64,000 nt of DNA from Cellulomonas fimi ATCC 484 (GCF_000212695.1 NC_015514.1:2294001-2358000), one strand, 5' to 3'; positions 41,783 through 51,214 are shown, counted from the first letter of the stretch. A program made the numbers and translations. The notes: generated from the letters alone by a model not told the origin.

Positions 41783-43021
41783 TCACGCGTCCGCGACGAG
41801 CGACGCGAGCGGCACGTCGGGGTCGGCGAGCCGGTCGCGGTCCACGACCGCGCGCGAGCGGACGAGCGCCTGCACGTCGTCGACGACGTCCCACACGTTG
41901 ACGTTCATGCCGCCGACGACGCGGCCGTCGCGCCGCCAGAACGCGACGAGCTCGCGCGCGGCGAGGTCGCCCCGCACGACGACCTCGTCGTACCCGCCGC
42001 GCGTCACGTGCCCGACCATCTCCATGCCGAGGTCGTACTGGTCGGTGAAGAAGTACGGCAGCCGGTCGTACGGCTCGTCGCGGCCGAGGATCGTCGCGGC
42101 GGCCGTCTCGGGCTGGTGCAGGGCCGTGGCCCAGTGCTCGACGCGCACGTGCGTGCCGAGGAACGGGTGCGCGGCGCGCGCGATGTCGCCCACGGCGAGC
42201 ACGCGCGGGTCGGACGCGCGCAGGTGCGCGTCGACGACGACGCCGTCGTCGACCCGCAGGCCGGCGGACTCCGCGAGCGCGGTGCGCGGGGACGCGCCGA
42301 TGCCCACGACGACGAGGTCGGCGGGCAGCCGTGTGCCGTCCGTGAGCGCGACCGCGCCGACGTGCGCGCCGTCGGCGGCGGGCAGGATCTCGGCGACCTC
42401 GGCCCGCGTGCGCAGGTCGACCCCGTGCTCGCGGTGCAGGTCGGCGAACAGGGCGGCGAGCTCCGGACCGAGGACCGCCAGCAAGGGCAGCACGTCACGG
42501 ACCAGCACGGCCACCTCGCAGCCGGCGGCACGTGCGGCGGCCGCGACCTCGAGCCCGATCCACCCGCCGCCCACGACCACGACCCGCCGCCCGGCGGTCA
42601 GCGCCGCGCGGAGCCGGTCGCTGTCGGGCAGCGTGCGCAGGTAGGCGATGCCGTCGAGGTGGGCACCCGGGACGTGCAGGCGGCGCGGCTCGGAGCCGGT
42701 GGCGAGCACGACGTGCGTGAACGGGGTGCGCACGCCCGTCGCGTCCAGCACCTCGCCCGCGGCGAGGTCGAGGGCGGTGACGGTCGTCCCGGTGCGCAGG
42801 TCGACGTCGTGCTCCGCGTACCAGGCCGGCGCGTGCACGAACGCGGCGTCGCGCTCGTCGGAGCCCTGGAGATACCCCTTGGACAGCGGCGGGCGCTCGT
42901 AGGGCCGCTCGGTCTCGGTGCCGATCAGCGCGACCGGCCCGGCATACCCGCCCGTGCGCAGCGCCTCGACGGTCCTGGCCCCGGCCAGCCCCGCCCCGAC
43001 GACGACCACCCGACCGTCCAC
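41783..43021 (-). CDS. FAD-dependent NAD(P)H oxidoreductase, ferredoxin-reductase type
   Basis: A 412-residue pyridine-nucleotide-disulfide-fold flavoprotein like the reductases of Rieske oxygenases and P450s. FAD motif VVVVGAGLAGARTVEALR and ERPPLSKGYL at the start, NAD(P) motif VVVVGGGWIGLEVAAAAR in the middle, VLAVGDIARA near the end, then the C-terminal reductase domain. It transfers electrons from NAD(P)H to a ferredoxin; no partner is adjacent. Start GTG 43021 follows GGGAGG by about 5 nt. Confidence 0.88.
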   Translation of the reverse strand: MDGRVVVVGAGLAGARTVEALRTGGYAGPVALIGTETERPYERPPLSKGYLQGSDERDAAFVHAPAWYAEHDVDLRTGTTVTALDLAAGEVLDATGVRTPFTHVVLATGSEPRRLHVPGAHLDGIAYLRTLPDSDRLRAALTAGRRVVVVGGGWIGLEVAAAARAAGCEVAVLVRDVLPLLAVLGPELAALFADLHREHGVDLRTRAEVAEILPAADGAHVGAVALTDGTRLPADLVVVGIGASPRTALAESAGLRVDDGVVVDAHLRASDPRVLAVGDIARAAHPFLGTHVRVEHWATALHQPETAAATILGRDEPYDRLPYFFTDQYDLGMEMVGHVTRGGYDEVVVRGDLAARELVAFWRRDGRVVGGMNVNVWDVVDDVQALVRSRAVVDRDRLADPDVPLASLVADA

Positions 43022-43217
43022 GGCCACCTCCCGGCGCGACCGCGCCCGGCGACGTCCGGGCGGTGGGGTGCGTGCGCCGCGCACACCACGGGGCCAGCGC
43101 AGCAGGTCACGCCGTCCCGCGCAACGGCTGCGGGGTCCCCCGACGTGTGGCGAAGTCCACCCCGCGCGGGTACTCCTCCCCCGCGCCGGTTCGCCGCTGG
43201 CCTGGCACATTGGGCGG

Positions 43218-45470
43218 ATGTTGATCTGGCCGGGACGCCCCTACCCCCTGGGCGCGACGTACGACGGGACCGGGACGAACTTCGCGCTGTTCTCCGAGGT
43301 CGCCGAACGGGTCGAGCTGTGCCTGTTCGACGAGGACGGCGCCGAGACGCGGGTCGACCTGACCGAGGTCGACGCGTTCGTGTGGCACGGGTTCCTGCCC
43401 GCGGTCGGGCCCGGGCAGCGGTACGGCTACCGCGTGCACGGACCGTACGACCCGTCGCGCGGCCTGCGCTGCCACCCCTCGAAGCTGCTGCTCGACCCGT
43501 ACGCGAAGGCGATCGACGGCCAGGTGGACAACGACCCGTCGCTGTACACGTACCGGTTCGACGACCCGACCGCGACGAACGACGCCGACTCCGCGGCGCA
43601 CACCATGAAGTCCGTCGTCGTGAACCCGTACTTCGACTGGGGGCACGACCGTCCGCCGCAGCACCAGTACCACGAGTCCGTGATCTACGAGGCGCACGTG
43701 CGCGGCCTGACGCAGCAGCACCCGGCCGTGCCGGAGGAGCTGCGCGGCACGTACTCGGGCCTCGCGCACCCGGCGGTCGTCGAGCACCTGTCGTCGCTCG
43801 GCGTGACGGCCGTCGAGCTCATGCCCGTGCACCAGTTCGTCAACGACCCGGTGCTGCAGGACAAGGGGCTGTCGAACTACTGGGGCTACAACACGATCGG
43901 CTTCTTCGCGCCGCACAACGAGTACTCCGCGTACGGGGGCTCGGGGCAGCAGGTGCAGGAGTTCAAGGCCATGGTCAAGGCCCTGCACGAGGCGGACATC
44001 GAGGTCATCCTCGACGTCGTCTACAACCACACGGCCGAGGGCAACCACCTCGGCCCGACGCTGAGCTTCCGCGGGATCGACAACGCGAACTACTACCGGC
44101 TGGTCGACGACGACCCGGCGCACTACTTCGACACCACGGGCACGGGCAACTCGCTGCTCATGCGCTCGCCGCACGTGCTGCAGCTCATCATGGACTCGCT
44201 GCGGTACTGGGTCACGGAGATGCACGTCGACGGTTTCCGCTTCGACCTGGCCGCGACGCTCGCCCGCCAGTTCCACGAGGTCGACCGCCTGTCCGCGTTC
44301 TTCGACCTGGTGCACCAGGACCCGGTGATCTCGCAGGTCAAGCTCATCGCCGAGCCGTGGGACGTCGGAGAGGGCGGCTACCAGGTGGGCGGGTTCCCGC
44401 CGCTGTGGTCGGAGTGGAACGGCAAGTACCGGGACACCGTGCGCGACTTCTGGCGCAGCGAGCCGTCGACGCTGGGCGAGTTCGCGAGCCGCATCTCCGG
44501 TTCGTCGGACCTGTACGAGCACACGGGCCGCCGCCCGATCGCGAGCGTCAACTTCGTCACCGCGCACGACGGCTTCACGCTGGCCGACCTCGTCTCCTAC
44601 AACGAGAAGCACAACGACGCGAACGGCGAGGGCAACGCCGACGGCGAGAGCCACAACCGGTCGTGGAACTGCGGCGCCGAGGGCCCGACGGACGACGAGC
44701 ACGTGCTCAACCTGCGCGCGCGCCAGCAGCGCAACTTCCTCACGACGCTGCTGCTGTCGCAGGGCATCCCCATGCTGCTGCACGGCGACGAGCTGGGCCG
44801 CACGCAGCAGGGCAACAACAACGTGTACTGCCAGGACGGCCCGATCTCGTGGCTGGACTGGGACCTCGACGAGCGGCAGAACCACCTGCTCGAGTTCACG
44901 CGGCGCCTCGTGCGCCTGCGGCAGGACCACCCCGTGTTCCGACGCCGCCGGTTCTTCGCCGGGAAGCCGGACGTGGCGGACGCCTCCGACCTCAAGGACC
45001 TCGAGTGGCTCGCGCCGACGGGCGAGCACATGAGCCAGGAGGCGTGGAACAGCGACATGGCGCGCGCCGTCATGGTGTTCCTCAACGGGGACGCCATCGT
45101 CGAGCCCGACTCGCGGGGCGAGGAGATCGTCGACGACTCGTTCCTCGTGCTGTTCAACGGGCAGCCGGAGCCGGCGACGTTCGTCGTCCCGTCCGACCGG
45201 TACGGCGCGTCGTGGACCGTCGTGCTCGACACCGACTCCCAGGTCGCGCCGGGCGCGGTGCTCGAGGCGGGACAGGACGTCGCGCTCGCGCACCACTCGG
45301 TCGTGGTCCTGACCCGTCCGCCGCTGGCGCAGACGCCGTCGGCGTCGGGGATCGGTGCGGCCGCGGCCGCGTCGAGCGAGGCGGCGAAGGCGACGCGGGA
45401 GGGCGCGAGCGGACGCTCGTCCGAGTCCTCGCCGCGGCGTCGGGCGACGCGGACGGGGCCGAGCGCGTGA
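43218..45470 (+). CDS. glgX: Glycogen debranching enzyme (isoamylase type, TreX/GlgX)
   Basis: A 750-residue GH13 enzyme: CBM48 domain (about 1-130), catalytic barrel with region I DVVYNHTAEG, nucleophile D343 in GFRFDLAATL, acid/base E379 in IAEPWDVGEG and D451 in VTAHDGFTL, then a C-terminal beta domain with an Ala/Ser/Arg-rich tail. It removes alpha-1,6 branches from glycogen or limit dextrin, giving linear maltodextrins for TreY. No Shine-Dalgarno; CACATT ends 6 nt before the ATG, so probably leaderless. The stop overlaps treY (GTGA). Confidence 0.94.
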   Translation: MLIWPGRPYPLGATYDGTGTNFALFSEVAERVELCLFDEDGAETRVDLTEVDAFVWHGFLPAVGPGQRYGYRVHGPYDPSRGLRCHPSKLLLDPYAKAIDGQVDNDPSLYTYRFDDPTATNDADSAAHTMKSVVVNPYFDWGHDRPPQHQYHESVIYEAHVRGLTQQHPAVPEELRGTYSGLAHPAVVEHLSSLGVTAVELMPVHQFVNDPVLQDKGLSNYWGYNTIGFFAPHNEYSAYGGSGQQVQEFKAMVKALHEADIEVILDVVYNHTAEGNHLGPTLSFRGIDNANYYRLVDDDPAHYFDTTGTGNSLLMRSPHVLQLIMDSLRYWVTEMHVDGFRFDLAATLARQFHEVDRLSAFFDLVHQDPVISQVKLIAEPWDVGEGGYQVGGFPPLWSEWNGKYRDTVRDFWRSEPSTLGEFASRISGSSDLYEHTGRRPIASVNFVTAHDGFTLADLVSYNEKHNDANGEGNADGESHNRSWNCGAEGPTDDEHVLNLRARQQRNFLTTLLLSQGIPMLLHGDELGRTQQGNNNVYCQDGPISWLDWDLDERQNHLLEFTRRLVRLRQDHPVFRRRRFFAGKPDVADASDLKDLEWLAPTGEHMSQEAWNSDMARAVMVFLNGDAIVEPDSRGEEIVDDSFLVLFNGQPEPATFVVPSDRYGASWTVVLDTDSQVAPGAVLEAGQDVALAHHSVVVLTRPPLAQTPSASGIGAAAAASSEAAKATREGASGRSSESSPRRRATRTGPSA

Positions 45471-47989
45471 CGGACGCCCGCACGGGGTCGCGCCCGACGC
45501 CGGCCCGCCGGCTGCCCGCGCCGGGGCGGCCCGTCCCGGTCTCGACGTACCGCGTGCAGCTCGGCGCGGACCTGACGCTCGACGACGTCGCGGAGCGCGT
45601 CCCCTACCTGGCGTCGCTCGGCGTGACGCACGTGTACCTGTCCCCCGTGCTGACCGCGGCCCCGGGCTCGACGCACGGCTACGACGTCGTCGCGCACGAC
45701 GAGGTCTCTCCCGTGCTCGGCGGGGTCGCGGCGCTGCGGCGGCTGTCGGCCGTGGCGCACGAGGCGGGCCTCGGGCTGGTGCTCGACATCGTGCCCAACC
45801 ACATGGCGGTCCCGACGCCCGTGTGGCACAACCGGCCGCTGTGGTCCGTGCTCGACAAGGGCGCGGACTCGCCGTTCGCGTCGTGGTTCGACGTCGACTG
45901 GTCGGCGGGCGGCGGCGACGTCCTCATGCCCGTGCTGGGCGACCGGATCGGGGCGGTGCTCGCGCGCGACGAGCTGCGGCTCGACGAGGTCGACGTGCCC
46001 GGCGAGGGCGTGCGGACCGTGCTGCGCTACTACGACCACGTGTTCCCCGTCCGGGAGGGCACGCAGGCCCTGCCGCTCGCCGAGCTGCTGGAGCGCCAGC
46101 ACTACCGGCTCGCGTACTGGCGGGTGGCCGACGAGGAGCTCAACTACCGGCGCTTCTTCGACGTCGGCACGCTCGTCGCGGTCCGCGTCGAGGACCCCGA
46201 GGTGTTCGACGCGACGCACCGGCTCGTGCTCGACCTGGTCGCCGACGGGACGCTCGACGGGCTGCGGATCGACCACCCCGACGGCCTCGCGGACCCCACG
46301 GGGTACCTCGCGCGGCTGCGCGAGGCGTCGGGCGGCGCGTGGGTCGTCGTGGAGAAGATCCTGCAGGGCGAGGAGCGGCTGCCCGCCGACTGGGACACCG
46401 CCGGGACGACGGGCTACGAGGCGCTGTGGCGCATCCAGCAGACGTTCGTCGACCCGGGCGGCGCGGCGCTGCTGGGCGCGACGATGCACCGCCTGACCGG
46501 GGACACGTCCGACGCGTTCGCGGCCATCGCGGAGCAGGCCAAGCGCGAGATCGTCGACGGCCCGCTGTACGCCGAGGTGCACCGGCTCACGGCGCTCGCC
46601 GCGGACATCTGCACCGAGGACCTGCGGCTGCGCGACCACACGTGGCGCGCGCTCGAGGAGTGCCTCGTCGAGCTGCTCGTGGCCTTCGACCGCTACCGCG
46701 CGTACGTCGTCCCGGGCGAGCCCGTGCACCCGGAGTCGGTCGAGGTCGTCGAGGCGGCGGCCCGGACCGCCCGCGCGCGCCTGTCGCCCGAGCGGGGCGA
46801 GACCATGGACGTGCTGGTGGACCTGCTGCTGGGCCGCGAGGTCGGCAGCGCGGGCCGGACCCGCGGGCGCCGGCGCGACGAGCTCGTGGTGCGGTTCCAG
46901 CAGACGTGCGGCGCGGTCACCGCGAAGGGCGTCGAGGACACCGCGTTCTACCGCTGGACGCACCTCGTCGCGCTGTGCGAGGTCGGCGGCGAGCCCGAGC
47001 GGTTCGCGCTCACCCCCACGGACCTCGCGGCATGGGCCGCGGAGCAGCAGGTCGCGACGCCGCTCGGCATGACGACGCTGTCGACGCACGACACCAAGCG
47101 CGGCGAGGACACGCGCGCCCGGCTGGGTGTGCTCGCGGAGCTGCCGCTCGAGTGGGCGGAGCTCGTCGACGGGCTCCGCGCCGCGTCGGCGCCGTACCGC
47201 CCGACGCTGGTCGACGGCCGCACCGAGTACCTGCTGTGGCAGACGCTGGTCGGCACGTGGACGCCCGGGGGGCCGATCGCGCCCGACCGGCTGGAGGAGT
47301 ACCTGACGAAGGCGGTGCGCGAGGCGAAGTCGCGCACGACGTGGACCGCGCCCGACGAGGCGTACGAGCGGGCCGTGCTCGGCACCGCCCGGCAGGCGCT
47401 GACCGACCGGGCCGTGCTCGACCTGCTGGAGGCGTGGGACGCACGCACGCGCGGCGCGGTCCGGGCGGCGACGCTCGGCATGAAGCTCGTGCAGCTCACG
47501 CTGCCCGGGGTGCCCGACGTGTACCAGGGCACCGAGGTCGTCGCGCCGACGCTCGTCGACCCGGACAACCGGCGGCCCGTGGACCACGACGCGATCGCGG
47601 CCCGGCTCGCGCGGCTCGACGACGGCGCGGGCCCGCGCGACCTGGACGACGAGAAGCTGCTCGTGACGTCCCGGGCGCTGCGCACCCGGCGCGACGTGCC
47701 GGAGGCGTTCGTGGGGCCCGACGCGGGGTACGTGCCGCTCGCGCACTCCTCGGGGCACAGCCTCACGTACGCGCGCACCGTGGCCGGTGAGCCGCGTGTC
47801 GCGGTCGTCGCGACCCGCCTGCAGGCGGCGGTCGACCGGCTCGGGGGGTGGGGCGAGCACACCGTCGCGCTCCCCGAGGGCGACTGGCACGACGTGCTGA
47901 CGGACCGCGCGGTGACCGGCGGCGTGCGCGAGGTCGGCCCGCTGCTCGACCGGCTGCCGGTCGCGCTGCTCGTCCGGGCGGAGGGCTGA
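45467..47989 (+). CDS. treY: Malto-oligosyltrehalose synthase
   Basis: An 840-residue GH13 isomerase that turns the reducing-end alpha-1,4 bond of maltodextrin into a trehalose alpha-1,1 bond. N-terminal marks are STYRVQLGADLTLDDV and HGYDVVAHDEVSP, region I is DIVPNHMAV, the nucleophile region is LDGLRIDHPDGLADP, acid/base VVEKILQGEE, and STHDTKRGEDTRARL is the family-specific fourth region. The GTG overlaps the glgX stop and the gene ends 1 nt before treZ. Confidence 0.95.
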   Translation: MTDARTGSRPTPARRLPAPGRPVPVSTYRVQLGADLTLDDVAERVPYLASLGVTHVYLSPVLTAAPGSTHGYDVVAHDEVSPVLGGVAALRRLSAVAHEAGLGLVLDIVPNHMAVPTPVWHNRPLWSVLDKGADSPFASWFDVDWSAGGGDVLMPVLGDRIGAVLARDELRLDEVDVPGEGVRTVLRYYDHVFPVREGTQALPLAELLERQHYRLAYWRVADEELNYRRFFDVGTLVAVRVEDPEVFDATHRLVLDLVADGTLDGLRIDHPDGLADPTGYLARLREASGGAWVVVEKILQGEERLPADWDTAGTTGYEALWRIQQTFVDPGGAALLGATMHRLTGDTSDAFAAIAEQAKREIVDGPLYAEVHRLTALAADICTEDLRLRDHTWRALEECLVELLVAFDRYRAYVVPGEPVHPESVEVVEAAARTARARLSPERGETMDVLVDLLLGREVGSAGRTRGRRRDELVVRFQQTCGAVTAKGVEDTAFYRWTHLVALCEVGGEPERFALTPTDLAAWAAEQQVATPLGMTTLSTHDTKRGEDTRARLGVLAELPLEWAELVDGLRAASAPYRPTLVDGRTEYLLWQTLVGTWTPGGPIAPDRLEEYLTKAVREAKSRTTWTAPDEAYERAVLGTARQALTDRAVLDLLEAWDARTRGAVRAATLGMKLVQLTLPGVPDVYQGTEVVAPTLVDPDNRRPVDHDAIAARLARLDDGAGPRDLDDEKLLVTSRALRTRRDVPEAFVGPDAGYVPLAHSSGHSLTYARTVAGEPRVAVVATRLQAAVDRLGGWGEHTVALPEGDWHDVLTDRAVTGGVREVGPLLDRLPVALLVRAEG

Positions 47990-47990
47990 C

Positions 47991-49784
47991 GTGCAGCCGC
48001 GCGTGTGGGCGCCGGACGCGGGCCGCGTCGACCTGGTCCTGCCGTCGACGGGCGCGCGCGTCCCGCTGAGCCCCGACGACGACGGCTGGTGGTCCGGCGA
48101 CACCGACCTGCCGCACGGCACGGACTACGCGTTCGCCCTCGACGACGGTCCCCCGCTGCCGGACCCGCGCAGCGCGTGGCAGCCGGACGGGGTGCACGGG
48201 CCCAGCCGCGTGCTCGACACGGACGCGTTCGCGTGGACCGACCAGGGCTGGGCGGGCCTCGACGTCCGCGGACGTGTCCTGTACGAGCTGCACGTCGGGA
48301 CGTTCACGCCCGAGGGCACGCTCGACGCGGCCGCCGCCGCGCTGCCCGACCTGGTCTCGCTGGGGGTCGACGTCGTCGAGCTCATGCCGGTCGCGCCGTT
48401 CGACGGGCCGCGCGGCTGGGGCTACGACGGCGTCGGGCTGTACGCGGTGCACGAGCCCTACGGCGGACCGGCCGCGCTCGCGCGGTTCGTCGACGTCGCG
48501 CACGGCCTCGGGCTCGCGGTGTGCCTGGACGTCGTGCACAACCACCTCGGCCCGTCCGGCAACTACACGGGGTCGTTCGGCCCGTACGCGACGGACGCGC
48601 ACCACACGCCGTGGGGCTCGGCGATCAACCTGGACCAGCCGGGCTCGTCGGTCGTGCGGCGCTGGATCGTCGACAGCGCGCTGCGCTGGCTGCGCGACTT
48701 CCATGTGGACGCGCTGCGGCTCGACGCGGTGCACGAGCTGCGGGACGACTCGGGCCGTCACGTGCTCGCGCAGCTCTCCGACGAGGTCGCGGACCTGTCC
48801 GCCACGCTGGGCCGGCCGCTGTCTCTCGTCGCGGAGACCGATCTCAACGACGTCGTGAGCGTCGCCCCGACGCACGTCGGCGGGTGGGGCGTGACGGGCC
48901 AGTGGGCCGACGACGTCCACCACGCCCTGCACGCGCTCGTGACCGGCGAGCGGCACGGCTACTACGTCGACTTCGGCGCGGCCCCGACGCTGCGGCAGGC
49001 GTTCACGGGCGTGTTCGTGCACGCCGGCACGTACTCGACGTTCCGCGGCCGCACGTGGGGGCGGCCGGTGCCGAGCGGCACGGACGGCCACCGCTTCGTC
49101 GTGTGCGCGCAGAACCACGACCAGGTCGGCAACCGTGCGCTCGGCGACCGCCCGTCGGAGCGCCTCGACGCCGACACGCTCGCGGCCGAGGCGGCGCTGC
49201 TGCTGCTGTCGCCGTTCACGCCGATGCTCTTCCAGGGCGAGGAGTGGGGCACCCGCACGCCGTTCCAGTTCTTCACGTCCTTCCCGGACCCGGACCTGGG
49301 CCGGGCCGTGAGCGAGGGGCGCCGCGGCGAGTTCGGCGGGCACGGCTGGACCGAGCTGTACGGCGGTCCCGTCGACGTCCCCGACCCGCAGGACGAGGCG
49401 ACGTTCCGCCGGTCCGTCCTGGACCGGGCCGAGCGGGAGGCGCCCGGGCACGCCCGGCTGCTCGCCTGGTACCGCGAGCTCGTCGCGCTGCGCCGCTCCG
49501 TGCCGGACCTGGGGTCGGGCGACCTCGCGGTCACCGACCTGGAGTGGGACGGCCCGGACGAGGCCGACGGACCGTGGCACGGCGTCCTCGTGCTGCACCG
49601 CGGTGCGGCGCGCGTCGTCGTCAACCTCACGGCCGAGGAGCGCTCGGCGTCGCTGCCCGCGGGCGCACCGCTCGACGTCGCCGCCGCGTGGGGGTCGGCG
49701 CGGGTCGAGCCCGGTGCGGAGCCGCGGGTCGTGCTCGGTCCGGGCGCGACCGTCGCGCTGGTGCCGGCGTCCGCCGACGCCTGA
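47991..49784 (+). CDS. treZ: Malto-oligosyltrehalose trehalohydrolase
   Basis: A 597-residue GH13 hydrolase releasing trehalose from maltooligosyl trehalose, completing the TreX-TreY-TreZ route. An N-terminal CBM48-like domain (about 1-85) precedes the barrel with YELHVGTFTPEGT, DVVHNHLGPSGNY, nucleophile D245 in LRLDAVHEL, acid/base E282 in VAETDLND, and AQNHDQVGNRALG. C-terminal beta domain follows. GTG start 1 nt after treY. The trehalose product is an osmoprotectant and carbon store in actinobacteria. Confidence 0.95.
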   Translation: MQPRVWAPDAGRVDLVLPSTGARVPLSPDDDGWWSGDTDLPHGTDYAFALDDGPPLPDPRSAWQPDGVHGPSRVLDTDAFAWTDQGWAGLDVRGRVLYELHVGTFTPEGTLDAAAAALPDLVSLGVDVVELMPVAPFDGPRGWGYDGVGLYAVHEPYGGPAALARFVDVAHGLGLAVCLDVVHNHLGPSGNYTGSFGPYATDAHHTPWGSAINLDQPGSSVVRRWIVDSALRWLRDFHVDALRLDAVHELRDDSGRHVLAQLSDEVADLSATLGRPLSLVAETDLNDVVSVAPTHVGGWGVTGQWADDVHHALHALVTGERHGYYVDFGAAPTLRQAFTGVFVHAGTYSTFRGRTWGRPVPSGTDGHRFVVCAQNHDQVGNRALGDRPSERLDADTLAAEAALLLLSPFTPMLFQGEEWGTRTPFQFFTSFPDPDLGRAVSEGRRGEFGGHGWTELYGGPVDVPDPQDEATFRRSVLDRAEREAPGHARLLAWYRELVALRRSVPDLGSGDLAVTDLEWDGPDEADGPWHGVLVLHRGAARVVVNLTAEERSASLPAGAPLDVAAAWGSARVEPGAEPRVVLGPGATVALVPASADA

Positions 49785-49793
49785 GGCCAGGGT

Positions 49794-49814
49794 CCGGGCC
49801 GGTGGCCGGCCCGG
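49794..49814. terminator. Hairpin between convergent treZ and zapE
   Basis: CCGGGCCGG-TGG-CCGGCCCGG, a 9-bp perfect stem 10 nt after the treZ stop, between convergent genes; no T-tract. Confidence 0.6.
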
Positions 49815-49817
49815 CGG

Positions 49818-50894
49818 TCAGCCGGCGGCGACGACCCGCGCGGCGCCGTCGGCGGCCAGCGCGCCCAGCCGCGACAGCGCGCGGTAGTACTTCTTGCGGT
49901 ACCCGCCGGTGAGCATGTCGGCGGAGAACAGGTCGTGCTCTCCCCCGCCGCCGAGCAGCACGGGGACGTCGCGGTCGTAGAGCCGGTCGACGAGCACGAC
50001 GAGCCGCAGCGCCACGTCCTGCGTCGGCACGGGCACGACGCCCGTGAGGCCGACCAGCTCGACGCCGTCGAGCAACGCGCCGTACCGGCTGGGGTGGACG
50101 CGCGCGAGGTGGTCCAGCAGGTCGGGGAACGCGTCGAGCGTCGCGCCCCGCACCCCCGCGACCGCGGCCCGCACGGCGGCGTCGGCGAGGCCCTCGGCGT
50201 CGGTCACGACGGCGCGGTGCCGGTAGTCGTCGCCGTCGACGCGCAGGACCTCGAACCGGGCGGCGAGCGCCTGGATCTCCCGCAGGAAGTCGTCGGCGGC
50301 GAACCGTCCCTCGCCGAGCGACTCGGGCAGCGTGTTGGAGGTGGCCGCGAGAGCGACGCCCCGGTCGGCGAGCTCGCGCAGCAGGCGGGACATGAGCACG
50401 GTGTCGCCGGGGTCGTCGAGCTCGAACTCGTCGATGCAGACGAGCTTCTTGGCGGCGAGCGCCTCCACCGTGGGCAGGAACCCGAGGGCGCCGACGAGGT
50501 TGGTGTACTCGACGAACGTGCCGAACGCGGCGTCGTGCGTGCCGACCGCGTGCGCGAGCGAGGCGAGCAGGTGGGTCTTGCCGACGCCGAAGCCGCCGTC
50601 GAGGTACACGGCCGCGGGCGTCGGGCGGGAGCGGCGGAAGATCCCGCGGGGGGCGCCGCCGGACGTGACGGCCCGCGCGACGGCACGCAGCCGCTCGACC
50701 GCGGCGCGCTGCGACGGGTGCGCGGCGTCGGGCACGTAGGTGTCGAACGACTCGCCGGCGAAGTGCCGCGGCGGGACGAGCTCCGCGAGCAGCCGCTCGG
50801 GCGGGACGGCGGGCTGGCGCCCCGTGAGCGAGCCGGGCGCCTGTGCGGGCAGCGCGTCGCCGGACCCTGCGGGCCGGGGGTCGGGGGCTGTCAC
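49818..50894 (-). CDS. zapE: Cell division protein ZapE / AFG1-like ATPase
   Basis: A 358-residue AAA-type ATPase. Walker A GGFGVGKTHLLASLA, the family segment FVEYTNLVGALGF, Walker B KLVCIDEFELDDPGDT and sensor region LAATSNTLPESLGEGRF are intact, followed by the FSADMLTGGYRKKYYRALSRL tail. ZapE in E. coli destabilises FtsZ rings under low oxygen; the actinobacterial homologue is poorly studied. The GTG has no Shine-Dalgarno but a TAGGCT -10 ends 7 nt upstream, so it is leaderless. Confidence 0.9.
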   Translation of the reverse strand: MTAPDPRPAGSGDALPAQAPGSLTGRQPAVPPERLLAELVPPRHFAGESFDTYVPDAAHPSQRAAVERLRAVARAVTSGGAPRGIFRRSRPTPAAVYLDGGFGVGKTHLLASLAHAVGTHDAAFGTFVEYTNLVGALGFLPTVEALAAKKLVCIDEFELDDPGDTVLMSRLLRELADRGVALAATSNTLPESLGEGRFAADDFLREIQALAARFEVLRVDGDDYRHRAVVTDAEGLADAAVRAAVAGVRGATLDAFPDLLDHLARVHPSRYGALLDGVELVGLTGVVPVPTQDVALRLVVLVDRLYDRDVPVLLGGGGEHDLFSADMLTGGYRKKYYRALSRLGALAADGAARVVAAG

Positions 50895-50901
50895 GGTGGG
50901 C

Positions 50902-50936
50902 AGCCTACGTCCGGGGCCCGGGACGTACGTCCCGGG
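50902..50936 (-). promoter_or_regulatory. zapE promoter with 20-bp perfect palindrome
   Basis: On the minus strand TAGGCT (50907-50902) is the -10 for the leaderless zapE. Immediately upstream is the perfect palindrome CCCGGGACGTACGTCCCGGG (50917-50936), centred about 32 nt before the start codon, over the expected -35. It looks like an operator, probably repressing; the regulator is unknown. Confidence 0.6.
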
Positions 50937-51054
50937 GTGACCGCGGTCACGCGAGGCCGCGCGGGCAGGCCCTGGGCGGCCCCTCTACACCCGGACTGGA
51001 CGTCCGTCCCACATGGCGAGCACGCGTCTCATCATCCGGATGCGCTCTCCCGCG

Positions 51055-51086
51055 TCACCCGAACGTCTGACAGCCTCGTCGGGTGA
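51055..51086 (+). promoter_or_regulatory. Inverted repeat flanking the promoter of the cys leader
   Basis: TCACCCGA (51055-51062) and TCGGGTGA (51079-51086) are perfect 8-bp arms separated by 16 nt. Between them CAGCCT (51071-51076) is a possible -10 ending 6 nt before the leader GTG at 51083. A protein bound to both arms would bracket the RNA polymerase site. The rest of the gap between zapE and sirA (50895-51274) holds the zapE promoter, this site, the leader ORF and the attenuator region. Confidence 0.45.
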
Positions 51087-51169
51087 TCGCGTGGTCCTCC
51101 TCCCGGTGTCGGTGCTCGTGCGCCGTCGCGGACCTGCGCATGTGCTGCTGCTGTCCGCGGACCGACTGA
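51083..51169 (+). CDS. Polycysteine leader peptide of the sulfate-assimilation operon
   Basis: A 28-codon ORF starting at GTG 51083 contains Cys at positions 9, 11 and 13 and ends M-C-C-C-C-P-R-T-D (51140-51169), with four consecutive Cys codons (TGC TGC TGC TGT). An alternative start is the ATG at 51140. Leaderless polycysteine ORFs upstream of sulfur genes are known in mycobacteria as cysteine-responsive attenuators: ribosomes stall at the Cys codons when cysteine is scarce, changing downstream RNA structure. This ORF lies 105 nt upstream of sirA and fits that arrangement. Confidence 0.75.
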   Translation: MIAWSSSRCRCSCAVADLRMCCCCPRTD

Positions 51170-51189
51170 CCCCGCCCACGTCCCCCCAC

Positions 51190-51214
51190 CTCGGGCGCGC
51201 GGTCTGCGCCCGGG
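51190..51214 (+). promoter_or_regulatory. Hairpin in the cys attenuator region
   Basis: Nucleotides 51190-51198 pair with 51206-51214 (9 bp including one U-G, loop GCGGTCT), starting 20 nt after the leader stop. A second small hairpin, CCGCC/GGCGG (51217-51221 with 51228-51232), follows. These lie between the polycysteine ORF and the sirA ribosome site (GGAGG at 51261), where a stalled ribosome could influence folding. Which conformer is the off-state cannot be decided by eye. Confidence 0.4.

Noticed and set aside
42008..45466. Very long open frame joined to the N-terminus of TreY (nearly 2000 codons)
   Set aside because: The upstream part is an out-of-frame shadow of the flavoprotein and glgX genes with Arg/Ala-rich low-complexity translation; TreY homology begins only after 45467.
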